Shown one piece after another: positions 17,410 through 26,155 of a stretch of 64,000 nt of DNA. This DNA is from JBCCXZ01 sp965228005 (lineage in GTDB: Bacteria > Planctomycetota > Planctomycetia > Pirellulales > Lacipirellulaceae), in the NCBI GenBank assembly GCA_965228005.1, contig CBDDGV010000002.1, positions 124,001-188,000 on the forward strand. Direction: 5' to 3'. Under the pieces are notes generated by a model. That model made no database searches, was not told the origin of the DNA, and worked only from the letters and a program-made list of their open reading frames with translations. The position numbers and the translations under genes were made by a program. Each line of letters opens with the position of its first letter. The first letter of the stretch is position 1.

Positions 17410-19164
17410 CTACTCCCCGGGGCCGAACAGCTCGGGCATCGGGGTCTCGATCGAAGCATCCGCCGCGGCCTTCGGCTCCGAGGACTTCGACGAAGCGGAC
17501 CTGGTCGGTCGACGGTCGACCGTCCGGCCGTACTCGGGCAACGCGTTCACGCGGAACCGGCCCTGGAGCGCCCCCGAATCTTGCGCCTGCTGCAGCATCT
17601 GCACCACATCGGGGTACCGTGCACCGAGGGCGACCGTCGTGCGGACAAGCTCGTCGACGCTGCCGCTGACGGTACGCTTTTCGTTGAGCTCGCCCGCCTG
17701 GAACCGCGTGACGGTGATCTCACCCTCACTCAGGCCGTTGACCAGGATGTTCTTGCCCGCGTCGAGCACAAAGGGCGTTTCGAGCCGGTGGTCTGTGCCG
17801 AACAGCACCAACTCGGCCCGGTGGCTGCTGGTGGCGTGGATCAGCGGCGTTCCTTCGACATCCATCACGTGGTACGAGAAACGGCCGCCAAGGTCTTCGC
17901 CTTTGACCAAGGGGTCGTTGGGAGACATGGCCCACAATGCCCGGAAGGCCCCGTAGCGGGTTTCCGCGCTGCGGACGCTGAGCAACTCGCGCAAGGCCTC
18001 GTAGGCCGCCGCGTCGTCCATGGCGCTCATCGCGGCGAGCGCGTTGACGCGGAGCGCCGGCTCGTCGCGGGCGGACTCGGCGAGCACCTCCACCGCGTCG
18101 GTTTGGTCGAGGTAGGCCATTGCCTCGGCGGAGTAGAAACGCACGGCTTGGTCGGAAGAAACAAGCCCCTGCTGCAGCACCTCGATCGCGGCGTCGCCGC
18201 CGATCGCCTCCAGGCGGATGGCCGCCGTGGCCGCCGTGACCGGGTCGAGGAGCTGCTCGCCCAGGAGCAAGAGCCTCTCTTGCCGAGCGGTGCGCGACTC
18301 GGTGATGGCGATGTTCCGCACGACTCGCATGTAGCGTCCGACGTTGTCTTTGTAGCGCGGGTGGACCTCCACCTCCAGGTGCTCGTCGGTCTTGGGCGTT
18401 GCCACGCCCCGCTTGACGCCCTCGATGTAGGAGTGGAAGCGGTCGTTGACCGCTTTGCCGATCTGCTGGCTCAGCCGGACAGACTGGTGGTCGTGGTCGA
18501 TCCAGAGGCCGAGCTTGCGGCTCTTGAGCGCGACTCCGCCGCCGAGGATGACGCCGCGGGTAGCGTGGGCGACTTCGTCCTCGCCGGTCGCGGAGGGGTC
18601 GACCAGCAGCGAGCCTTTGGCCTTGCCCAGGAGGTGGCCCTTGCGGATCTGGTCGCCAAGCACGGCCAGCTCGGTCAGCCGAGTCTCGAGCAGCTTGCCG
18701 CCGCGGAGGCTGGTGGCCTCGCTGCGGCTGGTGGTCTTTAATTCGATGTCGAACCGGTCGCCCGCCTGGATGCCGGGCCGGAGCACGCCACGCACCACCA
18801 CCAACGCCGTGTTTGGCGAAGCGAGAATCTGGTTGGGGTCGGCCACCTCGCGGCGGTTCATCTCACCCAACAGCGCGGCCCGCTGCGGCGAGGGGGGCGG
18901 ATCGAAGCCGGTGCCGTCGAGCCCGACGACCAGACCGACGCCTTCGACCTTGATGCGGTTCAACCCGTGAGGGTGCGCAACCTCGGAGATGAGCCGTGAG
19001 TTGCTCGGCACCTCCTCGATGTAGGGGTCCTTGGGCTCGGCCCGCATGAACATCGAAGACGAGCAGCCCGCCGCCGCGGTGAGCAGAGCGACGCAGGCAA
19101 CGCAACGGCGTGCGGCGGTCGTTGCTTGCCTTGGCTCGGTTTGTGTGAAGCGCTTTCGCAGCAT
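17410..19164 (-). CDS. FlgI (flagellar P-ring)-like lipoprotein with HEAT-like repeats
   Basis: 584-residue predicted lipoprotein. A lipobox (LLTAAAGCSS) follows the signal peptide. The N-terminal half resembles FlgI: VEGVGLVVGLDGTG, VVVRGVLRPGIQAGDRFDIEL (P-ring style) and LGLWIDHDHQSVRLSQQI. A helical repeat region from about 310 to 430 (for example IEVLQQGLVSSDQAVRFYSA) looks like HEAT/PBS-lyase repeats. True FlgI is a periplasmic ring protein of about 370 residues without lipidation, so this is an enlarged relative. No other flagellar gene is nearby and the true role may not be flagellar. The start at 19164 gives MLRKRF and the lipoprotein signal; a start at 19272 only adds unlikely sequence. 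Confidence 0.75.
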   Translation of the reverse strand: MLRKRFTQTEPRQATTAARRCVACVALLTAAAGCSSSMFMRAEPKDPYIEEVPSNSRLISEVAHPHGLNRIKVEGVGLVVGLDGTGFDPPPSPQRAALLGEMNRREVADPNQILASPNTALVVVRGVLRPGIQAGDRFDIELKTTSRSEATSLRGGKLLETRLTELAVLGDQIRKGHLLGKAKGSLLVDPSATGEDEVAHATRGVILGGGVALKSRKLGLWIDHDHQSVRLSQQIGKAVNDRFHSYIEGVKRGVATPKTDEHLEVEVHPRYKDNVGRYMRVVRNIAITESRTARQERLLLLGEQLLDPVTAATAAIRLEAIGGDAAIEVLQQGLVSSDQAVRFYSAEAMAYLDQTDAVEVLAESARDEPALRVNALAAMSAMDDAAAYEALRELLSVRSAETRYGAFRALWAMSPNDPLVKGEDLGGRFSYHVMDVEGTPLIHATSSHRAELVLFGTDHRLETPFVLDAGKNILVNGLSEGEITVTRFQAGELNEKRTVSGSVDELVRTTVALGARYPDVVQMLQQAQDSGALQGRFRVNALPEYGRTVDRRPTRSASSKSSEPKAAADASIETPMPELFGPGE

Positions 19165-19302
19165 CCGGCTCGGTTGCCCCGCTTTGTCTAAGGGTGGCGT
19201 CCCGCCTGCGTTCTGTACGCACGGAGGGCGGATTCGCCGCGGGAGGTTAGGGGCGTGCCGGGGGCCGGTCAAGAGTGGGATGACGAGAGGAATCGCCCCC
19301 CA

Positions 19303-19542
19303 TCACGGCGGGTCGTAGCCGCTCCCGCCCCAGGGGTGGCAGCGGCCGATCCGCTTCAGCCCCCGCCAGGGGCCCCGCAGCGGGCCGTGGCGACGCACGG
19401 CCCCGATAAAGTACTCACTGCAGGTGGGCTGAAAGCGGCACTGCCGACCGACGATGGGGCTGAGCGTCCACTGATAGCACCGCACGCCGGCGACCAGGGC
19501 CCATGCCAGCAGCGGCGAGAGGAGCGCCCACACGAACCTCAT
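19303..19542 (-). CDS. yidD: Membrane protein insertion efficiency factor YidD
   Basis: 79-residue small membrane-associated protein that assists YidC-dependent insertion. It shows the family core YQWTLSPIVGRQCRFQPTCSEY and the C-terminal RIGRCHPWGGSGYDP. Its ATG overlaps the rnpA stop by 4 bp (19539-19542), implying translational coupling, the usual rnpA-yidD order. yidC is not downstream here; the FlgI-like gene is. Confidence 0.95.
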   Translation of the reverse strand: MRFVWALLSPLLAWALVAGVRCYQWTLSPIVGRQCRFQPTCSEYFIGAVRRHGPLRGPWRGLKRIGRCHPWGGSGYDPP

Positions 19543-19931
19543 GAGCGGCTGCCTAACCGCTTCGCCGCTTCGGCGGACAGGCGGCGGAGCGACTTGCGGA
19601 GCCTCTCAACGTCGGGCTCCGCGTTCCGCTGCGGGATGACAACCAGGTCCAGCCGAGGCGGCAGCTCGTGCAGCGAGAGTCGGAAGGCCTCGCGGAGGCA
19701 ACGTTTCCAGCGATTGCGGGTCACGGCGTTGCCCACTTTGCGGCTGACGGCCATGCCCAAGCGGGGCTGCTGCTTCCCGCCTTCACACGCGTAGAGGATG
19801 ATCATGCCGTCCGCACGCGACCGCTTGCGGGCGAACACGCGCTCGAACTCGGCCGGCTTCAACAGCCGCAGCTGCTTGGGAAAGGAGTTCCCACGGCGTT
19901 CGGCGGACGCTGCGTCTTGGGGGCCGCTCAC
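19539..19931 (-). CDS. rnpA: Ribonuclease P protein component
   Basis: 130-residue basic protein subunit of RNase P, needed for tRNA 5' maturation. Family marks are LKPAEFERVFARKRSRADG and the RNR signature in AVTRNRWKRCLREAFR. The GTG at 19931 is chosen because it overlaps the upstream chaperone stop as GTGA; a TTG three bases earlier is possible. Most bacteria place rnpA directly after rpmH; here it follows a DnaJ-family gene. Confidence 0.93.
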   Translation of the reverse strand: MSGPQDAASAERRGNSFPKQLRLLKPAEFERVFARKRSRADGMIILYACEGGKQQPRLGMAVSRKVGNAVTRNRWKRCLREAFRLSLHELPPRLDLVVIPQRNAEPDVERLRKSLRRLSAEAAKRLGSRS

Positions 19932-20887
19932 CAACGCAGCCCCGAACGCGGGTCGTCCTGGTACTTGTCGGCGATCCCGGCGATCGCCTCCCGGTCTTCG
20001 ACGGTGAGCCCCTTGGGCAGAACAACCTGCAGCTCGGTAAACAGGTCGCCCGGTTCGCCGCTGGCCGGCTGCACCCCCTGCCCTTTCAACCGCAGCTTGC
20101 TGCCGCTCGAACTGCCCGGCGGCACCGTGATCGACAGGGTACCGTGGGGCGTCGGCACGTCGACTTTCGCGCCGCGGACCGCTTCGGCGAGCGTCACGGG
20201 CACGGTCACGTCGAGCCGCTTGCCGCTGCGGCGGAAGTGCGGGTGCGGGGCGACGTGGACCTTGATCAGCAGGTCGCCCGCGGGGCCTCCGGCGGGCGCC
20301 TCTTCGCCCTGCCCGCGGAGGCGGATCTTCTTGCCGTCTTCGATCCCCTGCGGGATCTTCACCTGCAGCGTTTCGGTGCTGCCGTCGGGGCGCATGATCG
20401 AGATCTGCGCTTCGCCGCCGAGCACTGCGCTGGTGAACGGCACGGTCAGCTCGTGCTCGATGTCGCTGCCGCGGGTCGGCCCCGAGGGCTGGGGGCCACG
20501 CCCGCGTTGGCCGAACTGCTTGAACAAGTCGGCGAACCCGCCGCCTCCGCCGCCGCCTCCGCCCATACCGGCGGCGCCGCCGAACAAGTCCTCAAAGCTG
20601 AAGCCGCCCGCGGGTCCCCCGGCCGGGCCTCCCCCGCCCCAGCCTTGCGGCCCGCCGGCCGAGGCGTTCTCGTAGGCGTGGCCGAAGCGGTCGTACATCT
20701 GCCGCTTCTCGGGGTCGTTCAGCGTGTCGAACGCCTGCTGCACCTCTTGGAACTTCCGCTTGGCCTTCTCGTCGTCCGGGTTGAGGTCGGGGTGGTACTT
20801 GCGCGCCAGCTCCCGGTAGGCCTTTTGGATCTCCTCGTCCGAGGCCGATTGGCTGACGCCGAGGGTGCTGTAGTAGTCTTCGGGCAT
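19928..20887 (-). CDS. DnaJ-family (CbpA-like) co-chaperone
   Basis: 319-residue J-domain protein that should stimulate DnaK. The J domain occupies residues 1-70 with HPD in RKYHPDLNPDD. A Gly-rich linker (residues 78-120, with a run of nine glycines) follows, then the DnaJ C-terminal beta domains (IPQGIEDGKKIRLRGQGEE, GTLSITVPPGSSSGSKLRLK). The CxxCxGxG zinc finger of DnaJ is absent, so it is CbpA-type. Its stop overlaps the rnpA start in GTGA, coupling translation. Confidence 0.93.
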   Translation of the reverse strand: MPEDYYSTLGVSQSASDEEIQKAYRELARKYHPDLNPDDEKAKRKFQEVQQAFDTLNDPEKRQMYDRFGHAYENASAGGPQGWGGGGPAGGPAGGFSFEDLFGGAAGMGGGGGGGGGFADLFKQFGQRGRGPQPSGPTRGSDIEHELTVPFTSAVLGGEAQISIMRPDGSTETLQVKIPQGIEDGKKIRLRGQGEEAPAGGPAGDLLIKVHVAPHPHFRRSGKRLDVTVPVTLAEAVRGAKVDVPTPHGTLSITVPPGSSSGSKLRLKGQGVQPASGEPGDLFTELQVVLPKGLTVEDREAIAGIADKYQDDPRSGLRW

Positions 20888-21039
20888 AGCGGACGGGGCC
20901 GGCGTTGCGGGGTTGGCAGACCCGCTATTTTACCGCTGAGTCGGCCCAGCGGTAGCGGGCCGCGACGCCGCGGCGGGGCGTTCTGGGCCGCGTGCTAGAC
21001 TTTTCGGACGCCCCGACCCGAGCCCCCAAGGCCCGTCCT

Positions 21040-22557
21040 GTGTACCTGCGCCCACTCTGCAGCACCGCGTTCTTGACGATGCTCTTGGCCTCGGCCGCAC
21101 TTTCGTTACCCGCCGCGGCGGCCCGGCCCGACGGGGTGCTGACCGTGGAAGCAGTCGACCAAAAGACGTCCGAACCGCTGGCCGCCCGCATGACTCTGCG
21201 GAACGCCCGCGGCCGGGTGGTGCGGATCGCCCACCCCGCGGCGCTGCCCAGCGGCGTGGTCGCCTTCGACGGCACAATCGACTTGCCGCTCAAGAAGGGC
21301 AACTACACCTTCCTGATCGACGCGGGACCCGAGTTCGCCACCCAAACCGGCCGCTTCAAAATCGAACGCCGCTCGGAAGACACCAAAGAGGTGCAGCTCC
21401 AACGCCGGGCCGACATGAACTCTGCCGGCTGGTGGGCGGCAGACCTGGACGTGCAATTGCTCAACGCCGAAGCCCCCGTCTGGCTGCGTGCTTCCGGCCT
21501 GAGCCTGATGCCGCTGCTCACGGCCCATTCCGTGGGCAACGACTGCGAGCAACACAAGACTCCGCCGGCCGTGATCGACGGTCTCCACCTCCAGGGACCG
21601 TGGGCGAGCCTGCGTCTGGAAGGCGGGAGCGGGCTGCTGATCGCCGGCGGAGAGGCGCACGTCGACCCGTGCCAACCGACGGCCGCGCTGTTCGAAACCG
21701 CGGCCGAGCAAGACGCCCGAGTGCTCGCGCTGTCGGCCGACGCCTGGGACTTGCCGCTCTGGTTGGCGGCGGATCGTATTCGAGCGATCGGCGTTCTCCA
21801 CCGCGGGCTGAACGCGCCGCTGCCGAAGGACCAGCGGGGCCGGCCGCCGACCCCCAAGAGGTTCCCCGGCAAGCAAGGCCCGGGGCGTTGGAATGAAGCC
21901 GTCTACCAACACGCGCTCAACTGCGGCCTGCGGCTGCCGCCGTTTGCGGCTAGCGGGGCCGGCTCGGAAGCGAAGAAGCTCTCGGGCCTCCGCCCCGGCG
22001 ACGCCCGCACGTACGCCTACTGCGGCGAGGACTTCTCACGCGACGCCTGGTGGGAAGCGCTCGACGCCGGCCGCGTGGTCGCCACCAACGGGCCTCTGCT
22101 CCATACCTCGGTCGAGGGCGAGCCGCCCGGGCATGTGTTCCGCCTCGAAGCGGGTGAGCGGCGGAGCTTCCAGATCGGCCTCAGCTTGTCGTTCTACCGC
22201 GAGTGGCCCGTCGAATATTTGGAAATCGTCCGCAACGGCCGGGTCGAGCACGAGGTCCGCCTCGCCGACCTCGCCGCGAGCCAGGGCCGGCTGCCGCCGC
22301 TGGAGTTCGACCGCAGCGGTTGGTTCTTGGTCCGGGCCATCACCAACGACTCGACCCGCTACCGCTACGCCACGACCGGGCCGTACTACGTCGAGTCGGA
22401 ATACCAGCAGCGCATCAGCCGGCGGAGCGTCGAGTTCTTCCGCGAATGGATGGACGAACTTGCCGACCGCTATCACGACGACCCCTCGGCAATGGCCGAA
22501 GTCGAGAAAGCACGAGCGTTCTGGGATGCCCTGCTCGAGCGAGCCAGCGCAGAGTAA
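21040..22557 (+). CDS. CehA/McbA-like secreted protein lacking the usual metal ligands
   Basis: 505-residue exported protein. A hydrophobic segment (LTMLLASAALSLPAAAA) acts as signal peptide; residues to about 115 form a carboxypeptidase-regulatory-like beta domain; the rest resembles CehA/McbA metallohydrolases, including ALNCGLRLPP and VVATNGPLL. The family's N-terminal GDLHVH-type metal motif is replaced by AADLDVQ, so catalysis by the normal mechanism is doubtful. Start choice is uncertain: GTG at 21040 (just before the hydrophobic segment) or GTG at 20992. It is divergent from the chaperone operon. Confidence 0.7.
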   Translation: MYLRPLCSTAFLTMLLASAALSLPAAAARPDGVLTVEAVDQKTSEPLAARMTLRNARGRVVRIAHPAALPSGVVAFDGTIDLPLKKGNYTFLIDAGPEFATQTGRFKIERRSEDTKEVQLQRRADMNSAGWWAADLDVQLLNAEAPVWLRASGLSLMPLLTAHSVGNDCEQHKTPPAVIDGLHLQGPWASLRLEGGSGLLIAGGEAHVDPCQPTAALFETAAEQDARVLALSADAWDLPLWLAADRIRAIGVLHRGLNAPLPKDQRGRPPTPKRFPGKQGPGRWNEAVYQHALNCGLRLPPFAASGAGSEAKKLSGLRPGDARTYAYCGEDFSRDAWWEALDAGRVVATNGPLLHTSVEGEPPGHVFRLEAGERRSFQIGLSLSFYREWPVEYLEIVRNGRVEHEVRLADLAASQGRLPPLEFDRSGWFLVRAITNDSTRYRYATTGPYYVESEYQQRISRRSVEFFREWMDELADRYHDDPSAMAEVEKARAFWDALLERASAE

Positions 22558-22653
22558 TCTGCGAGCCTCCGTCACCATCTCTTGCGGCACGCGAACCGCG
22601 GACGCTAGACTCGCTCAGTCCGTTCACTTTTGCGAGCCAGCGGAGGGCACAAC

Positions 22654-23562
22654 ATGCCTGCCCAAGACACCCCTTCCCCAACCCCGGGGGTCCGCTCGAT
22701 CGACTCATTGGAGTTCTTTGAGCAGTCGTTACTCTTTGCCGAGTTGGCCCGCATCGCCTACCTCCCTGAGGAGCCGGCCCGCCAGCAGGTCGCCGCGTTC
22801 GGGCTGACCGGCTGCCGTTACTTCGAGGCCGACGGCGCCCAGGCCTACCTGTTCTGCAGCGACGAAGACGCCGTCGTCGTCTGCCGCGGTACCGAGATCC
22901 ACGACTGGAACGACGTCCGCGCCGACATCAACGCCTGGAGCGCGTTGGCGGAGACCGTCGGCCGCGTCCACCGAGGGTTCAAGCGGGAAGTGGACGACCT
23001 GTGGCCGATGCTCGAAGAGGCCCTCGTCGCGAACACCAAGACGCTCTGGTTCTCCGGCCACTCGCTCGGCGGCGCGATGGCCACCATCTGCGCGGGGCGG
23101 TGCAAGCTCTCGCACATCCCGTCGACGCCCGAGGCGCTGTTCACGTTCGGCAGCCCCAGAGTCGGCAACCGGCGTTACGTACACCACGCGCGTCTGCGGC
23201 ACTACCGCTGGGTGAACAACAACGACATCGTCTGCCGCGTCCCCCCGAAGTGGATGGGCTACAGCCACGCAGGGCAGGAGTGGTACCTCAGCTCACGCGG
23301 CCGGTTGCGACGCATGCAAGGGTGGCAGAAAGTCGTCGACCGCGCCCGGGGGTTCGTGCACGGGCTGACGGCCGGGACGATCGACCAACTCAACGACCAC
23401 CTGATGCACAACTACATCGACGCGATCCAGACCGCATCGGAGTCGGGCGTCCCCGAGATGCTCCAGCAGCATATCGAACCGCAGGCCGAGATTCAGGTTC
23501 CGCGGCCGAGTCTGGTCACGCCCCGGCGAGCCGAAGACCGACCGGCCGAGGGCGTCGCCTGA
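22654..23562 (+). CDS. Class 3 lipase-family alpha/beta hydrolase
   Basis: 302-residue predicted esterase or lipase. The nucleophile elbow GHSLGG, a likely acid Asp in NNNDIVCRVPP and a likely His in HLMHNYIDAI give a full triad. FTFGSPRVGNRRYV is typical of fungal-type class 3 lipases. No signal peptide is visible, so it may be cytoplasmic. ATG at 22654 has a strong GGAGGG 8 bp upstream. It converges on ppk1 with 2 bp between stops. Confidence 0.88.
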   Translation: MPAQDTPSPTPGVRSIDSLEFFEQSLLFAELARIAYLPEEPARQQVAAFGLTGCRYFEADGAQAYLFCSDEDAVVVCRGTEIHDWNDVRADINAWSALAETVGRVHRGFKREVDDLWPMLEEALVANTKTLWFSGHSLGGAMATICAGRCKLSHIPSTPEALFTFGSPRVGNRRYVHHARLRHYRWVNNNDIVCRVPPKWMGYSHAGQEWYLSSRGRLRRMQGWQKVVDRARGFVHGLTAGTIDQLNDHLMHNYIDAIQTASESGVPEMLQQHIEPQAEIQVPRPSLVTPRRAEDRPAEGVA

Positions 23563-23564
23563 AC

Positions 23565-25733
23565 TCAGGAGGCCTGGTCGCTCGCCACTCGGGGGAACGG
23601 ACCTTTGGCCCGGGGTTCTTTCGTGGCCCCCTTGCCGGTGCGCGGCGCCGGGTCCATCAGTTCGATCTGTGCCCGGTGCTGCGGGTCGCCCTTCCACGAC
23701 ACCGCGTGCTGGTAGGCGCCCTCGGACGTCAGCACCCGGGCCCGCGATGTGTCGCGGAGGTAGGCCGCTGCGATCTCTTCCACGATCCGCTTCTTCAGCC
23801 GCGGGTCTTCGACGGGGAACATCACCTCCACCCGCCGCCAGAAGTTGCGGGGCATCCAGTCGGCGCTGGAGACAAACACCTGGGCCCGCTGGCCCGTGCC
23901 GAACACGAACACCCGGCTGTGCTCGAGGAAGCGGTCGACGATGCTCCGCACGCGGATGTTCTCCGAGATGCCCGGCAGCCCGGGCCGGAGGCAGCAGATG
24001 CCGCGGACGACCAGGTCGATCGAGACCCCGGCGGCGCTCGCCCGGTAGAGGGCTTCAATGGTGCCGCGGTCGACGAGCGAATTCAGCTTCGCGAAGATCT
24101 GCGCCCGCTTGCCCTGCTCTGCCCGCTCGGTCTGCTGGTTGATGAGCTCCAGCGTCCGGGAGTGCAGGTCCTGCGGGGCCACGATCAGCTTCTTCCATTC
24201 GTGGCCCTGGCTGTAGCCGGTGAGGAAGTTGAAGAGCGCGGTCGCGTCGTCGCCGAACTGTTTGTCCGCGGTGAACAGGCCGATATCCGTGTAGAGCTTC
24301 GCGGTGGTCGGGTTGTAGTTGCCCGAGCCGAGGTGCAGGTACCGGCGGACCTTGTTGCCCTCCTGCCGCACGACCATCGCCAGCTTGCAGTGGGTCTTCA
24401 GGTCCATGAAGCCGTACACCACGTGCACGCCCGCCTGCTCCATCTGCCGGGCCCAGGTGATGTTGTTCGCCTCGTCGAACCGTGCTTTTAGCTCCACCAG
24501 GGCCGTGACGTGCTTGCCGTTCTCGGCCGCGTCGATGAGGGCCCGCACGATCGGGCTGTCGCCGCTGGTGCGGTACAGCGTCTGCTTGATGGCCAGCACG
24601 TCTGGGTCTTCGGCGGCCCGCTCGATGAACGACACCACGGGGTCGAACGACTCGAACGGGTGGTGCAGCAGGATGTCGCGGTCGGCGATCTCGGCGAACA
24701 GGTCGTCGCTGCGACGCACCCCCAGCGGCACGCGCGGCGTGATCGGCGACGGCAGCAGCGACGACATGCTCGGCTGCTTCACCAGTTCCCACAGGCACGT
24801 CAGGTCGAGCATGCCGTGGATGGGGTAGACCTCGCTGTAAGCCTCGGAGCCGAGTGTGAGCCCGTCGTGCAGCTGCTCCTCGCTCACCACCATGTCGAGC
24901 AGGTCGTCGCCGATGTTGCTCTGCACCTCCAGGCGGACCGCGCTGGAGTGCTGCCGCGCCCGCAGGCGCGACTCGATCGCCTGGAGCATGTCGTCCGACT
25001 CGCGTTCCAGCAGGTCGAGGTCCATGTCGCGGGTCACTCGGAACAGCGAGTGGTGGTCGCTCTCGTAGCCGCCGAACAGCTCGGGCAGCTTCGACGCGAG
25101 CACCTCTTCCAGCGGGACGAACACAGTGTCGTTCGGGCCGCCCAGGCGCACGAGGCGGGGGAGCACCTGTGGGATCTGAACCACCGCGAACAGGTCCGAG
25201 GGTCCCAGTCCGCTTGTGCGACGCAGCACCGCCCCCAGGTACAACCCGCGGTTGTGGAACTTGGGGCTGGGGTGGCTTGGGTCGATCGCCATCGGCGTCA
25301 GGATGGGGAACGCCCGCTCGCGGAAGAACTCGGCGACCTGCTTCTTCTGCGCCTTGTCCAGCTCCCTGGCCCGCAGCAGCCGGCAGCCCTCGTCCGCGAG
25401 CGCCGGGCGGACCTGCTCGGTCCAGCACCGCGACTGCTCGTCGACCAGCTCCCGGGTCCGCTGCGCGATCCGCACGAGCTGTTCGTGCGGGAGCAGGCCG
25501 TCCGCCGGCCCGTCCTGGGGGTTCACGCCCCCGAACGCCTGTTCCCGCAGGCCCGCCACGCGGACCATGAAGAACTCGTCCAGGTTCGAACTGAAGATCG
25601 CGAGGAACTTGGCCCGCTCCAGCAACGGGTTTGACTCGTCGACGGCCTCCTCCAGCACGCGCGCATTGAACTCCAACCAGCTCAACTCCCGGTTGATGAA
25701 GTGTTCCGGCTGGTAGGCTTGAGTGCCGTTCAT
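23565..25733 (-). CDS. ppk1: Polyphosphate kinase 1
   Basis: 722-residue enzyme that reversibly polymerises the ATP gamma-phosphate into polyphosphate. The N-terminal motif FINRELSWLEFNARVLEEA, the middle-domain DEFFMVRVAG and the C-terminal phospholipase-D-like domains are present. The catalytic His lies in FMDLKTHCKLAMVVR and a second PLD motif near YRASAAGVSIDLVVRGICC. Length is normal. Upstream is a 10-bp inverted repeat GTCGCGCCGC / GCGGCGCGAC (25735-25793) next to the start codon that could fold in the leader. No exopolyphosphatase gene is in the window. Confidence 0.96.
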   Translation of the reverse strand: MNGTQAYQPEHFINRELSWLEFNARVLEEAVDESNPLLERAKFLAIFSSNLDEFFMVRVAGLREQAFGGVNPQDGPADGLLPHEQLVRIAQRTRELVDEQSRCWTEQVRPALADEGCRLLRARELDKAQKKQVAEFFRERAFPILTPMAIDPSHPSPKFHNRGLYLGAVLRRTSGLGPSDLFAVVQIPQVLPRLVRLGGPNDTVFVPLEEVLASKLPELFGGYESDHHSLFRVTRDMDLDLLERESDDMLQAIESRLRARQHSSAVRLEVQSNIGDDLLDMVVSEEQLHDGLTLGSEAYSEVYPIHGMLDLTCLWELVKQPSMSSLLPSPITPRVPLGVRRSDDLFAEIADRDILLHHPFESFDPVVSFIERAAEDPDVLAIKQTLYRTSGDSPIVRALIDAAENGKHVTALVELKARFDEANNITWARQMEQAGVHVVYGFMDLKTHCKLAMVVRQEGNKVRRYLHLGSGNYNPTTAKLYTDIGLFTADKQFGDDATALFNFLTGYSQGHEWKKLIVAPQDLHSRTLELINQQTERAEQGKRAQIFAKLNSLVDRGTIEALYRASAAGVSIDLVVRGICCLRPGLPGISENIRVRSIVDRFLEHSRVFVFGTGQRAQVFVSSADWMPRNFWRRVEVMFPVEDPRLKKRIVEEIAAAYLRDTSRARVLTSEGAYQHAVSWKGDPQHRAQIELMDPAPRTGKGATKEPRAKGPFPRVASDQAS

Positions 25734-25835
25734 GGTCGCGCCGCAGGTGCGTGGGGGTCTATCTCTAGGCTACGCGGCCCGGGGCGGCGCGACAACTTAT
25801 TCCGGGGCTCCCGGGCGGGGCCCGAAACGACCGCC

Positions 25836-26153
25836 CTAGCCGTAGGAGTCGAAAACCCGGACCGACGCGCAGTTGGGCAGCTGTTCGGCCAGGAACTGCT
25901 TGTGACGGTCGGAGGTCTGGTAGGCGTCGTGAGCCCGGTCGCTCTCGAAGACCAGCACCAACGCCACGTGGAAGCCCTCGTCGTTCACCGGCCGGTCGTA
26001 CTGCTCCGCACGCTCGCCGACCGAGAAGTGGAGCGTCCCCGCGTGCCCGGTGAGGTGCTCGCGGCACGCCGCGATGAGCTCCTCCCGCGAAGCGCCCTCG
26101 TTGAGCGTAAAGTAGACCAGGTGGGCCAGCGGTCTGTCGGGTGAATCCGCCAC
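25836..26153 (-). CDS. Dabb (stress-responsive alpha/beta barrel) family protein
   Basis: 105-residue ferredoxin-like-fold protein. The family signature is LAHLVYFTLNEG at the start, HFSVGERAEQYDRPVNDEGFH in the middle and ASVRVFDSYG at the end. The GTG at 26153 is chosen because GGAGGA, a strong ribosome-binding site inside the ftsH 3' end, lies 7 bp upstream and the gene opens 2 bp after the ftsH stop. The same frame runs far into ftsH antiparallel to nothing homologous, so it is not longer. Function unknown; likely co-expressed with ftsH. Confidence 0.8.
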   Translation of the reverse strand: MADSPDRPLAHLVYFTLNEGASREELIAACREHLTGHAGTLHFSVGERAEQYDRPVNDEGFHVALVLVFESDRAHDAYQTSDRHKQFLAEQLPNCASVRVFDSYG

Positions 26154-26155
26154 GG

